From NCBI RefSeq assembly GCF_018383905.1, contig NZ_JAGYWA010000010.1, positions 90,166-154,165 of the forward strand: 64,000 bases of DNA, read 5' to 3'. Positions 1 through 8,392 of the stretch are shown piece after piece. The stretch is from Flavobacterium branchiicola (GTDB lineage: Bacteria > Bacteroidota > Bacteroidia > Flavobacteriales > Flavobacteriaceae). Under the pieces are notes generated by a model. It was given only the letters and a program-made list of their open reading frames with translations, was not told where the DNA came from and ran no database searches. Each line of letters begins with the position of its first letter. Positions within the stretch are counted from its first letter, which is position 1. The translations under genes and the position numbers were made by a program.

Positions 1-167
1 CAGATTGACAAAGCAACACGAAATTTCAGCCACAAATTACACGAATTACCCGAATTAAATTTGTGAAAATTAGTGCAATTCGTCGCGAAAAAACAAAGCA
101 CAAAAAAAATCCCAAACCCAATTAAGAATTGGAATTTGGAATTTTTTATATTGGAATTTAAAAATAA
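1..167. repeat. Degenerate dispersed inverted repeat plus leuS terminator
   Basis: No gene is visible. Bases 29-93 hold a degenerate copy of the CACAAATTACAC...-type inverted repeat seen in better shape at 28683-28743 and 29265-29325. Bases 103-145 hold a hairpin (core CCAATT-aag-AATTGG at 118-132, flanked by TCCCAAA/TTTGGAA) with an A-run on the left. Read on the minus strand this gives a hairpin followed by a T-run, so it is a plausible intrinsic terminator for leuS. Confidence 0.6.
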
Positions 168-3100
168 TTACCCCACAAGGTTGATTATTTTTCCAGGAAC
201 AATAATTACTTTATTTGGCGTTCTGCCATCTAATTGTTTTTGAGTCCTTTCGTCTTTCATAATGATTTCCTCGATTTGTGCTGCCGTTAAATCTAAAGGC
301 AATTCGATTGTGAAACGCATTTTTCCGTTGAAAGAAACTGGATATTCTTTACTGCTTTCTACTAAATGACTAGCATCAAAAATTGGGAACGCTACTTCAG
401 AAATTGAAGTTGTGTATCCTAATTGTGACCATAATTCTTCAGCGATATGTGGTGCATAAGGCGAAACCAAAATTGCTAATGGCTCTAAAATAGCACGTGA
501 ATGACAATTTTGAGTAGACAATTCGTTTACACAAATCATAAACTGAGAAACCGAAGTATTGAAAGAGAAATTCTCGATATCTTCTGCTACTTTTTTGATT
601 GTTTTATGTAAAGATTTTAAGTTGTCTTTTGTTGGCTCGTCGTTGTTTACGATTAAACCATTATCATCAAAATACAATCTCCATAGTTTTTTAAGGAAAC
701 CAAAAACTCCCGAAATTCCAGCAGTATTCCAAGGTTTTGCTTGCTCTAACGGCCCTAAAAACATTTCGTACAAACGTAATGTATCAGCACCATATTCATT
801 ACAAATATCATCTGGAGTCACTACATTGTATTTCGATTTTGACATTTTTTCAACTTCACGACCTACAATGTATTTTCCGTTTTCCAAAATGAATTCAGCA
901 TCATTATATTCTGGACGCCATTTCTTATATTCATCAAGATTTAGTTCATCTGATGCATTAACCAAATTGACATCAACAGGTAAATGATATTGAATGTTAA
1001 ATGTTATTTCATATCCTTCGATATTATCTAAAACTCCAGGATTTTTTTCAATTAGCCTTTCAATTGTACTATAAACAATTTCAGATTTTTCATCTCTAAC
1101 AAAGTATTTAATCTCAGATTTTTCATTAGAAATTGTAAAATTGCCTAATAAATTTTTCGAAATAAATATCGGTGGCAAAGCCCTTCCTTTACGAAGCATT
1201 TCTGTTTTATCGCTACTCATAATTGATGGAATAACTCTATAAACAAAAGCACTAGTCCCCAAAATCATTCCCTGATTAATCAGTTTTTTGAATGGTTCTT
1301 CGGTTGGGGCGAAACCTTTGTCTTTTAAGAATTTGTTCCAGAAACGAGAATATAATAAGTGTCCGGTTGCGTGTTCGCTACCACCAATATATAAATCTAC
1401 ACTTTCCCAATATTTCAATGCTTCTGCCGATGCCATTTCATTTTCATTGTGCGCATCCATATAACGCATCCAATACCATGAACTTCCTGCCCATCCCGGC
1501 ATTGTATTTAATTCAAGAGGAAAAATCGAAACATTATCAACCAAATCAGTATTAACAACCTTGTTTTTGTTGGTATCCCAAGCCCAAACGGCAGCATTTC
1601 CTAATGGAGGAAGTCCGTCTTCAGTTGGTAAATATTTTTCTACTTCAGGTAAAATAATTGGCAAGTGTTGTGCATCAATCATTTTTGGAAGTCCATTCAC
1701 ATAATAAACCGGGAATGGCTCACCCCAATAACGCTGACGAGAGAAAACAGCATCACGCAAACGGTAATTTGTTTTTCCTGATCCTTGTCCAATTTTCTCC
1801 AATGCTGTAATTGCAGCCTGAGTAGCTTCTTTATAATTTAATCCGTTTAAGAAATCCGAATTTGCGATTTCAACGTTGTCTTTTGATCCGTAAGCAGTTT
1901 CAGAAATATCAACATTTGCGAAAATGTTTTTGATTTCCTGCATTCCGTTCTGACCTTTAAAGAAATTTGCAAAAGCATAATCTCTTTCGTCACCGCAAGG
2001 AACTGCCATAACCGCTCCTGTTCCGTAACCTGCCAAAACATAATCTCCAATCCAAACCGGAATTGCTTCTTTTGTAAACGGATGTTCTGCATAAGCTCCT
2101 GTAAATACACCAGAAATCGTTTTTACATCGGCCATACGCTCACGCTCAGAACGTTTTGACGTTTTTTCGATATACGCTTCAACCGCTTCTTTTTGTTCCG
2201 GAGTTGTAATTTTAGCCACCAAATCGTGTTCTGGTGCCAAAGTCATAAAAGTCACTCCGAAAATGGTATCAGGACGAGTTGTGAAAACTGAAATAGTTTC
2301 TGGTTGTTGGTTGTTGGTTGTTGGCACTACATTGAAAGTTACCATAGCACCAACCGATTTTCCGATCCAGTTTCTTTGCGATTCTTTGATAGATTCGCTC
2401 CAGTCAATATCATTTAAACCCTGAAGCAAACGCTCTGCATAAGCAGAAATTCGCATACTCCATTGTGTCATTTTTTTACGAATAACAGGGAATCCTCCAC
2501 GCTCAGAAACTCCGTTTACGATTTCATCATTTGCCAAAACAGTTCCTAAACCGGGACACCAGTTTACTTCTGTTTCTGCCAAATAAGTCAATCTATATTG
2601 CAAAAGGATTTTTTCTTTTTGATCTTCAGAATAAGAATTCCATTCCGCAGCAGAAAAAATGACAACATTATCGTCGCAAACTGCTTCTACCAATGCATTT
2701 CCTTCTTCTTCAAAAACTTTTACAAGCTCAGTAATATCAAATGCTTTTCCTTGTTTTTTGCAATACCAAGAATTGAATAATTGGATAAAAATCCATTGTG
2801 TATGTTTGTAATAATCGGGATTTGAGGTACGCACTTCACGCGCCCAGTCAAATGAAAATCCGATTTTATCTAATTGTTTTCTGTATCCTGCAATTTCTTT
2901 TCCTTCTTTATCTACTCCACCGTCAATATTTACACGTGTCGTATCTTCCGGACGTTGCCCTGTCTGAATTGCGTATTGCTCCGCCGGCAATCCAAAACTG
3001 TCATAACCCATTGGATGCAAAACATTGAATCCCTGATGTCTCTTGAAACGAGAATAAACATCTGAAGCAATATACCCCAGCGGATGCCCAACGTGCAGTC

Positions 3101-3236
3101 CTGCTCCTGACGGATAAGGAAACATATCTAAAACATAATGCTTCGGTTTTTCAGAATTGTTTTTTGCAGCAAAAGTTTGATTTTCTGCCCAATATTTCTG
3201 CCATTTGGCGTCTATTTCGTTTGGATTGTATTTCAT
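168..3236 (-). CDS. leuS: Leucyl-tRNA synthetase
   Basis: Class I aminoacyl-tRNA synthetase that charges tRNA-Leu with leucine in the cytoplasm. The HIGH motif is HVGH (residues 48-51) and the KMSKS loop is intact (797-801). The CP1 editing domain lies between (TTRPDTIFG near residue 320). At 1022 aa it is longer than the roughly 920-960 aa I expect for the family. The excess sits mainly at about residues 672-735, just before KMSKS, where the text (LRKGRALPP..., a doubled EKSEI) does not resemble a normal LeuRS segment. A 7-bp tandem repeat at 2302-2324 encodes an Asn/Gln/Pro-rich patch at the editing-domain border. It stands alone, with its own promoter and terminator. Identity is certain; the origin of the insertion is not. 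Confidence 0.97.
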   Translation of the reverse strand: MKYNPNEIDAKWQKYWAENQTFAAKNNSEKPKHYVLDMFPYPSGAGLHVGHPLGYIASDVYSRFKRHQGFNVLHPMGYDSFGLPAEQYAIQTGQRPEDTTRVNIDGGVDKEGKEIAGYRKQLDKIGFSFDWAREVRTSNPDYYKHTQWIFIQLFNSWYCKKQGKAFDITELVKVFEEEGNALVEAVCDDNVVIFSAAEWNSYSEDQKEKILLQYRLTYLAETEVNWCPGLGTVLANDEIVNGVSERGGFPVIRKKMTQWSMRISAYAERLLQGLNDIDWSESIKESQRNWIGKSVGAMVTFNVVPTTNNQQPETISVFTTRPDTIFGVTFMTLAPEHDLVAKITTPEQKEAVEAYIEKTSKRSERERMADVKTISGVFTGAYAEHPFTKEAIPVWIGDYVLAGYGTGAVMAVPCGDERDYAFANFFKGQNGMQEIKNIFANVDISETAYGSKDNVEIANSDFLNGLNYKEATQAAITALEKIGQGSGKTNYRLRDAVFSRQRYWGEPFPVYYVNGLPKMIDAQHLPIILPEVEKYLPTEDGLPPLGNAAVWAWDTNKNKVVNTDLVDNVSIFPLELNTMPGWAGSSWYWMRYMDAHNENEMASAEALKYWESVDLYIGGSEHATGHLLYSRFWNKFLKDKGFAPTEEPFKKLINQGMILGTSAFVYRVIPSIMSSDKTEMLRKGRALPPIFISKNLLGNFTISNEKSEIKYFVRDEKSEIVYSTIERLIEKNPGVLDNIEGYEITFNIQYHLPVDVNLVNASDELNLDEYKKWRPEYNDAEFILENGKYIVGREVEKMSKSKYNVVTPDDICNEYGADTLRLYEMFLGPLEQAKPWNTAGISGVFGFLKKLWRLYFDDNGLIVNNDEPTKDNLKSLHKTIKKVAEDIENFSFNTSVSQFMICVNELSTQNCHSRAILEPLAILVSPYAPHIAEELWSQLGYTTSISEVAFPIFDASHLVESSKEYPVSFNGKMRFTIELPLDLTAAQIEEIIMKDERTQKQLDGRTPNKVIIVPGKIINLVG

Positions 3237-3354
3237 TCCTTGTTTATATTTTTTATTTTAATGGAGTCATGCTTTCGCTTCCTCAAGTCATTTTAAGTGA
3301 CTAAGATTCTAAGTGACTAAGGTTCTAAGGCTTTTCACTAAATTAATTATGGCG

Positions 3355-3384
3355 CAAATTTACATTTATTGCGCATTGTACCAA
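3355..3384 (-). promoter_or_regulatory. leuS promoter (Bacteroidota type)
   Basis: On the minus strand there is TTG (3384-3382), exactly 19 bases, then TAAATTTG (3362-3355). This is a full match to the Bacteroidota primary sigma consensus TTG-N19-TAnnTTTG and is the cleanest promoter in the window. The implied leader to the leuS ATG is about 110 nt and crosses the CTAAG-rich repeat at 3300-3332. Confidence 0.7.
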
Positions 3385-3419
3385 AGCTATTTCACTGACA
3401 AACAAATAAAATAACATTT

Positions 3420-3449
3420 TACGTATTTACAATTAAGTAAAAATACGTA
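3420..3449. promoter_or_regulatory. Candidate operator upstream of ModE-type regulator
   Basis: Perfect inverted repeat: TACGTATTT (3420-3428), 12-bp spacer, AAATACGTA (3441-3449). It ends 38 bp before the ATG of the winged-helix regulator, which suits autoregulation by a dimeric protein. It differs from the E. coli ModE operator, so binding by this protein is inference. Confidence 0.5.
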
Positions 3450-3487
3450 TTATTGCAAGACTTTAATACTTATTTGCTACGAAGTAG

Positions 3488-3835
3488 ATGGCAGAAAATA
3501 AAAAATACAATATCGAAGTCCGCGTTTGGATTGAGGAAGCTGAGGGGGCTTTTTTGGGAATTGGTAAAATCTGGCTTCTTGAAAATATCAAGAAAACCGG
3601 CTCCATTACCAATGCCGCAAAAGAAATGAAAATGGCGTATCGTCAGGCATGGCAATTGGTTGAAGAAATGAATCAGCGTGCTGAGAGTCCGTTGGTAGAA
3701 AAACTTCTTGGCGGAAAAGGTGGCGGAGGTGCACGATTGACAGAGGCAGGAGAAAAAGCGATTACGGTTTTTTATGAAGTAGAAAAACGTATTAAAGATT
3801 TTGCGCAAAAAGAAACTCAGAATTTGAAGTTTTAA
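3488..3835 (+). CDS. ModE-type winged helix-turn-helix regulator, no molybdate-binding domain
   Basis: The 115-aa protein matches the N-terminal DNA-binding domain of ModE/LysR-type regulators: LENIKKTGSITNAAKEM, then YRQAWQLVEEMN, then a glycine-rich wing (GGKGGGGARLTEAGEKAI). In this family the domain binds palindromic DNA as a dimer. The C-terminal TOBE/Mop molybdate-binding domains of full ModE are absent, as in stand-alone ModE-N proteins. It sits behind a perfect 9-bp-arm palindrome and ahead of a TonB-dependent receptor in the same orientation, so control of that receptor and of itself is plausible. The effector cannot be deduced. The opposite-strand reading frame over this gene looks like a shadow. 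Confidence 0.8.
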   Translation: MAENKKYNIEVRVWIEEAEGAFLGIGKIWLLENIKKTGSITNAAKEMKMAYRQAWQLVEEMNQRAESPLVEKLLGGKGGGGARLTEAGEKAITVFYEVEKRIKDFAQKETQNLKF

Positions 3836-4107
3836 TTATTTATTTTCCTGCAAGGTTTTCAAAACCTTGTAGGTATTTTGGTTGAAGATTCACTAAAAAA
3901 AGGTTTTGAAAACTTTACATTTATTTGCAGTCGCAAAAAAGCACACCTACAAGGTTTTAAAAACCTTGGAGGAGAGCCAATGAATCAATTATTAAATTAT
4001 CAAGATTAGATTATGATTTTGATTATGATTTTGATCATGCTTTATATATCAAAAAAGAACTTTTTTTGTACAACCAAAGATAACCAACCAAAACTATTTT
4101 TTTAATT
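3836..4107. repeat. Intergenic palindromes CAAGGTTTT-N-AAAACCTTG
   Basis: No gene is visible. Two palindromes of one family occur: CAAGGTTTT-c-AAAACCTTG (3851-3869) and CAAGGTTTT-a-AAAACCTTG (3950-3968), with a decayed third copy near 3901-3914. The same family recurs as a pair at 37171-37189 and 37231-37249. A 12-bp tandem repeat (GATTATGATTTT, about 2.5 units) lies at about 4009-4038. Confidence 0.7.
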
Positions 4108-4135
4108 TTCAGTATTCATTTAAAAACATACTGAA
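4108..4135. promoter_or_regulatory. Candidate operator upstream of TonB-dependent receptor
   Basis: Perfect inverted repeat: TTCAGTAT (4108-4115), 12-bp spacer, ATACTGAA (4128-4135), ending 17 bp before the receptor ATG. Arm length and spacer resemble the palindrome upstream of the ModE-type gene and both contain GTAT/ATAC, although the spacing of that core differs. A regulator site is inferred. Confidence 0.4.
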
Positions 4136-4152
4136 TTTAACAGCCCAGAACC

Positions 4153-6711
4153 ATGAACCAAAAACTATTTTTATTTTTTGTTTTTATAAGCCTGAAAAGT
4201 TTTTCTCAAGTCCAAAATTCAAAAACACATCAAGACAGTATTAAAAAAGAAGAACTGAATGAAATTGTCATAACAGCTTCCCGACGTTCTGAAAATCTGA
4301 TGCATTCGCCAATAAGTATCGAGCAATTAAAATCGGCAGAAGCAAAAAAAATGGGTTCGCCAAGTATTTATGAAGCACTCGAAAATGTAAAAGGCGTTCA
4401 GATTATTACGCCGAGTTTGGGGTTTAAAGTCATCAATACAAGAGGTTTTGCCAATTCGACCAATGTAAGATTTGCGCAATTGGTAGATGGAATCGATAAT
4501 CAGGCACCTCATTTGGGTGCTCCAATTGCAAACGCTTTGGGCGCAAATGATTTGGATATTGATAAAATCGAAATTATTCCGGGAACTGCCGCTGCTTTAT
4601 ATGGAATGAACGCCATAAATGGTTTGGCAAATATTCAGACCAAAAATCCTTTTGAATATGAAGGTGTTGCCATTCAGCAATTAACCGGTGTTAATCATGT
4701 TGGAAATATTGATCGCTTTTCACCGAAAATATACTCTCAGTTTAATTTAAGGTTTGCAAAAGTTATTAGTCCAAAATTTGCTTTCAAAGTAAATGCTTCA
4801 ACAACCGGCGTAACAGATTGGGTTGCAGACGACAGAACCGATTTGGCTCCAAATGCAAATGCTTCAACCAATTTATTTGGAGCTGACAATCCCGCTTACG
4901 ATGAAGTGAATGGCTACGGAAATGAATCTGCCAATAGAAAAACATTAAACTTAAACGGCAAAAACTATGTTGTTGCCAGAACAGGTTATCGCGAAACTGA
5001 TATTTCAGACTATGGAATTAAAAATTATAAAGCAGATCTTGGTTTGTATTTCCGTCCGAAAAAAGGTCATGAATTGGCGTTGACTTATAAAACCGCATTA
5101 ATCAATACGATTTACCAACGTTCGAACCGATTTAGATTAGACAATTATACTTTAAATCAATTTGCTGCAGATTATCATACACCGGTTTTTCAGGTAAAAG
5201 CATACGCTACAACCGAGAATACCGGAGATTCATACAATATGCGTTCGCTCGCTGAAAACATGGATCGCGCTTATAAATCTGATGATAAATGGTTTGCCGA
5301 TTACAGCACCGCTTATAAAAAAGCAATTACAAATGGCGCAACAGTTGCCGATGCCCATAGAATGGCGAGAACACAAACCGATCAGGACAGATTTTTACCC
5401 GGAACTGACGTTTACGAAACCAAAAAAGCAGAATTAATCGACATCAACAATTGGGATATTGGCGCAGCTTTGCGTGTAAAATCGACTTTGGTTCATGGCG
5501 AAGGATTGATTAATTGGGACAAAGCTTTTGCTTCTTTCTTCAATAAAATTGAAACCAAATTATTAAGTGGAGTCGATTACAGAAACTATATTATTATTCC
5601 CGACGGAAATTACTTCATCAATCCTGTTCGTGCTGATGAAAATTTAACGTATCAAAAAACAGGTGCATTTACACAATTAACAAAAGCCTTTTTTGCTGAT
5701 AAATTAAGTTTAGGTGCAACAATCAGAATGGATAAAGCGGATCATTTTGAAGCGAAATTTACGCCCCAGTTTACAGTAGTTTATTCTCCAAAGGAAACAG
5801 TAAGTTTTAGAACTTCGTACCAAACAGGATATCGATTCCCAAGTATTTTTGAAGGTTTCCCGAATGTTAATTCCGGTGGTGTAAAACGTGTTGGCGGTTT
5901 GCGAATCATGTCGGATGGCATTTTCGAAAACTCTTATACAAAAGCTTCAATCGATAAATTTCAGGCACAAGTAAACAGCGATGTAAATAGTGCTGGTTTG
6001 ACTCAGGTGCAAGCCATCGAAAAAAATAAAAATACAATTCAAAAAAATCCTTATACGTATTTAGAACCTGAATTTGTAAAATCGTTTGAGGTTGGTTTTA
6101 GAGGAATGGCTTTAAACAAAAATCTTTTTATCGATGCCGATTTCTATTATAACTCTTATAAAAATTTCATCGCTCAGGTCGAAGCAAGCGTTCCAAATAC
6201 AACAGATATAAACCTGATTCCGACTGCTTTATACTCAAAAAACACACAAAGTCGTTACAGACTTTGGACGAATTCTAAAAGTAAAATCTACAATTATGGC
6301 GGAAGTTTGGGCTTAAAATATCGTTTTGATACTACTTTCAGCGCTTTGACCAATCTTACTTATACCAAACTCGACCGAACGGACGACAAAGATGGTTTAG
6401 AAGACGGATTCAACACCCCGGAATTTAACGTAAATGGGACTTTGATCGCGCAAAACATCTGGAAAAGTCTTGGCGCAAGTGTTACAGCGCGTTATCAAAA
6501 TAATTTCGATTATGTTTCTTTCTTAGTCAGCGGAACTGTTCCAGCTTATTGGACGATGGATGCGCAGGTAAATTATAGTTTCAAAAAAGGAATCTCAGCA
6601 AAATTGGGCGGTACCAATATTTTGAATAAACCTTACACTTCAATTTTAGGCGGACCATCAACTGGCGGATTGTATTATTTATCACTGGTTTGGGAAATGG
6701 GTAAAATTTAA
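4153..6711 (+). CDS. TonB-dependent outer-membrane receptor
   Basis: The 852-aa protein has a signal peptide (cleavage after about residue 19, SFSQ), a TonB-box-like stretch (ELNEIVITAS, residues 35-44), a plug domain (SIYEALENVKGVQI, then GFANSTNVRFAQLVDGI), and a long aromatic-rich C-terminal half expected to form the 22-strand barrel. The family imports siderophores, cobalamin, sugars or metal complexes using TonB energy. No N-terminal carboxypeptidase-like domain and no SusD partner are present, which argues against a polysaccharide utilisation locus. The neighbouring ModE-type regulator hints at a metal or oxyanion ligand, but that is inference. The gene ends in GKI rather than the common terminal aromatic residue. 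Confidence 0.9.
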   Translation: MNQKLFLFFVFISLKSFSQVQNSKTHQDSIKKEELNEIVITASRRSENLMHSPISIEQLKSAEAKKMGSPSIYEALENVKGVQIITPSLGFKVINTRGFANSTNVRFAQLVDGIDNQAPHLGAPIANALGANDLDIDKIEIIPGTAAALYGMNAINGLANIQTKNPFEYEGVAIQQLTGVNHVGNIDRFSPKIYSQFNLRFAKVISPKFAFKVNASTTGVTDWVADDRTDLAPNANASTNLFGADNPAYDEVNGYGNESANRKTLNLNGKNYVVARTGYRETDISDYGIKNYKADLGLYFRPKKGHELALTYKTALINTIYQRSNRFRLDNYTLNQFAADYHTPVFQVKAYATTENTGDSYNMRSLAENMDRAYKSDDKWFADYSTAYKKAITNGATVADAHRMARTQTDQDRFLPGTDVYETKKAELIDINNWDIGAALRVKSTLVHGEGLINWDKAFASFFNKIETKLLSGVDYRNYIIIPDGNYFINPVRADENLTYQKTGAFTQLTKAFFADKLSLGATIRMDKADHFEAKFTPQFTVVYSPKETVSFRTSYQTGYRFPSIFEGFPNVNSGGVKRVGGLRIMSDGIFENSYTKASIDKFQAQVNSDVNSAGLTQVQAIEKNKNTIQKNPYTYLEPEFVKSFEVGFRGMALNKNLFIDADFYYNSYKNFIAQVEASVPNTTDINLIPTALYSKNTQSRYRLWTNSKSKIYNYGGSLGLKYRFDTTFSALTNLTYTKLDRTDDKDGLEDGFNTPEFNVNGTLIAQNIWKSLGASVTARYQNNFDYVSFLVSGTVPAYWTMDAQVNYSFKKGISAKLGGTNILNKPYTSILGGPSTGGLYYLSLVWEMGKI

Positions 6712-7018
6712 TTAATTAAAATAAGGTTCTAAGGCACTAAGATTCTAAGTTGCTAAGGCTCTCAGTTTTTGCTTTATTAACTTATAAATATTTTAGCCAG
6801 AGATTAAAGGATTCGTACAGATTTTAAATCATTTTCAATCCTTTAATCAGTGGCTATTCACTTTTTACATTGCGAATTTTGCGCAAAACCTTACGCACTT
6901 TGCGGTTAATAAACTATTTTTATTCAATATGGAATTGTACTTTTATAGTATAAAAGTTCGTTAATAACTTTAAATAAAGAAATTCTTTATTATTTTTACC
7001 ACATAATTTAAGCAGACT
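6712..7018. repeat. Intergenic repeats (CTAAGG heptads; GCCAC/AATCC inverted repeat)
   Basis: No gene is visible. Bases 6722-6765 carry the degenerate CTAAGGTT/CTAAGATT repeat also seen at 3300-3332 and 23550-23585. Bases 6795-6858 hold an inverted repeat (AGCCAGAGATTAAAGGATT against AATCCTTTAATCAGTGGCT) whose arms match the outer arms of the composite at 29222-29351. Bases 6865-6905 are rich in TTTGCG/TTGCGC. Confidence 0.6.
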
Positions 7019-7894
7019 ATGAGTTCTAACTTTGATAAATTTCAAAAGCGCAGGTTAATTTCCTCTTATTTTTCGGTAGTATTAAGTGTTTTCTTGGTTT
7101 TATTCCTTTTGGGAGTACTGGGATTATTCATTATTAATTCTAAAAAACTGGCTAACGATTTTAAAGAAAAAATCGCAATGACGGTTTTCTTTAAAAATGA
7201 GGCTAATGATAGTGTTATCAAAGCATTTAATACCGAGCTAAAAAGAGCGCCTTTTGCAAAATCTTATGTTTATGTTTCTAAAGAAAAAGCTGCAAAAGAG
7301 CATACCGATATCATTGGAGAAGATTTCTTAACTTTTCTTGGTGAGAACCCATTACTAAATTCATACGACATTCACTTAAAAGCGGATTATGTTGAAAGAG
7401 ACAGTATTTCTAAAATTGAAAGCAGCTTACGTCAAAACACCATGATTGAAGATATTGTTTATGACAAACAATTGGTAAATCTGGTAAACGACAATATCAA
7501 AAAAGTAAGTATGTGGATTTTAATTATCAGTGGTTTTCTAGCCATAATTGCTGTTTTATTAATTAATAGTTCACTGCGTTTATCTATACACTCTAATCGT
7601 TTTATCATCAAAACTATGCAAATGGTTGGCGCTACAAAATCGTTTATTCGTAAGCCTTTTGTAACCCGCAGTATAAAACTTGGAATGTTAGGTGCAGCAT
7701 TAGCAATTATTGCATTAATCGCACTTTTACTTTATGTAGAAACTAATTTCCCTGGCTTAGGAATCCTGGAAGACAAAGTCTTAATCGGTTTAGTTTTATT
7801 AGCCGTTTTTGGTTTAGGAGTTTTAATTACATGGGTAAGCACACACTTTGCAACACAACGTTTCCTTAATTTAAGAACAGACGATCTTTATTAA
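7019..7894 (+). CDS. ftsX: Cell division protein FtsX-like permease
   Basis: The 291-aa inner-membrane protein has the FtsX layout: N-terminal TM (about 20-42), extracytoplasmic domain (about 45-160), and three C-terminal TM segments (about 165-190, 222-245, 255-280) with the permease signature around KTMQMVGATKSFIRKPFV. FtsX partners the ATPase FtsE and, in other bacteria, controls peptidoglycan hydrolases at the septum. ftsE is not in the window, which is usual in Bacteroidota, where ftsX sits beside DUF3098 and uppP as here. The ATG at 7019 gives a proper short cytoplasmic N-terminus. Confidence 0.92.
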   Translation: MSSNFDKFQKRRLISSYFSVVLSVFLVLFLLGVLGLFIINSKKLANDFKEKIAMTVFFKNEANDSVIKAFNTELKRAPFAKSYVYVSKEKAAKEHTDIIGEDFLTFLGENPLLNSYDIHLKADYVERDSISKIESSLRQNTMIEDIVYDKQLVNLVNDNIKKVSMWILIISGFLAIIAVLLINSSLRLSIHSNRFIIKTMQMVGATKSFIRKPFVTRSIKLGMLGAALAIIALIALLLYVETNFPGLGILEDKVLIGLVLLAVFGLGVLITWVSTHFATQRFLNLRTDDLY

Positions 7895-8033
7895 TTTTAG
7901 TCCCGAAGTTTCGGGATTGATTTCTGATTGCAGATTTTCGATTAAAAAAGCCTTCTTCCGAAGTCTCGGAACGCTCAGGCAGACAAATAGTTAAAATACA
8001 CTTTGATCTGATTCAAAGTATAAAAATATAAAA

Positions 8034-8285
8034 ATGAAAAATAGTAATACTAACGAACAACAAGACAAACACGAATTTCTTTTTGACAGCATCAATTACA
8101 AAATCTTACTGATTGGTATTGCTGTTATCGCATTAGGATTTATTTTGATGTCTGGCGGAGGAAGTAATGATCCAAATGTTTTTAATGAAGATGTTTTCAA
8201 CTTTAGACGTATTCGTTTAGCACCAACAACTGTTTTAATTGGTTTTGGAATTACGATTTATTCTATTTTCAAAAAATCTAAATAG
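8034..8285 (+). CDS. DUF3098 family membrane protein
   Basis: The 83-aa protein has two predicted membrane helices (about 24-42 and 63-79) separated by a polar segment (SNDPNVFNEDVFNFRRIRLAPT). The pattern FLFDSINYKILLIGI...FRRIRLAP matches my recollection of DUF3098, a Bacteroidota family found between ftsX and uppP, as here. Its function is unknown; a role in envelope or division is suggested only by the neighbours. The 139-bp gap before it carries a TCCCGAAGTTTCGGGA-type hairpin (about 7901-7917). Confidence 0.8.
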   Translation: MKNSNTNEQQDKHEFLFDSINYKILLIGIAVIALGFILMSGGGSNDPNVFNEDVFNFRRIRLAPTTVLIGFGITIYSIFKKSK

Positions 8286-8392
8286 ACTCATTTTAGACTT
8301 GCTTAGACATTTTAGACCTTTAGATTATCTAGATAATCTTGAAAAAATCTAAGAAGTCTAAAAATCTAAACATTCTAAAAATCTAATTTATA
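8286..8392. repeat. TAGA/CTAAAAATCTAA-rich intergenic repeat
   Basis: The gap between the DUF3098 gene and uppP is made almost wholly of TTAGAC and AAAATCTAA units. Similar text fills the gaps at 11761-11907, 36391-36450 and 59476-59584. It recurs directly upstream of start codons, but a function is not apparent. Confidence 0.5.

Noticed and set aside
559..987. 142-aa frame on the plus strand inside leuS
   Set aside because: Antisense shadow of leuS; no family features, no promoter, and the minus strand is a certain gene.
3470..3808. 112-aa minus-strand frame over the ModE-type gene
   Set aside because: The plus-strand frame has a clear winged-helix pattern; the minus frame has none.
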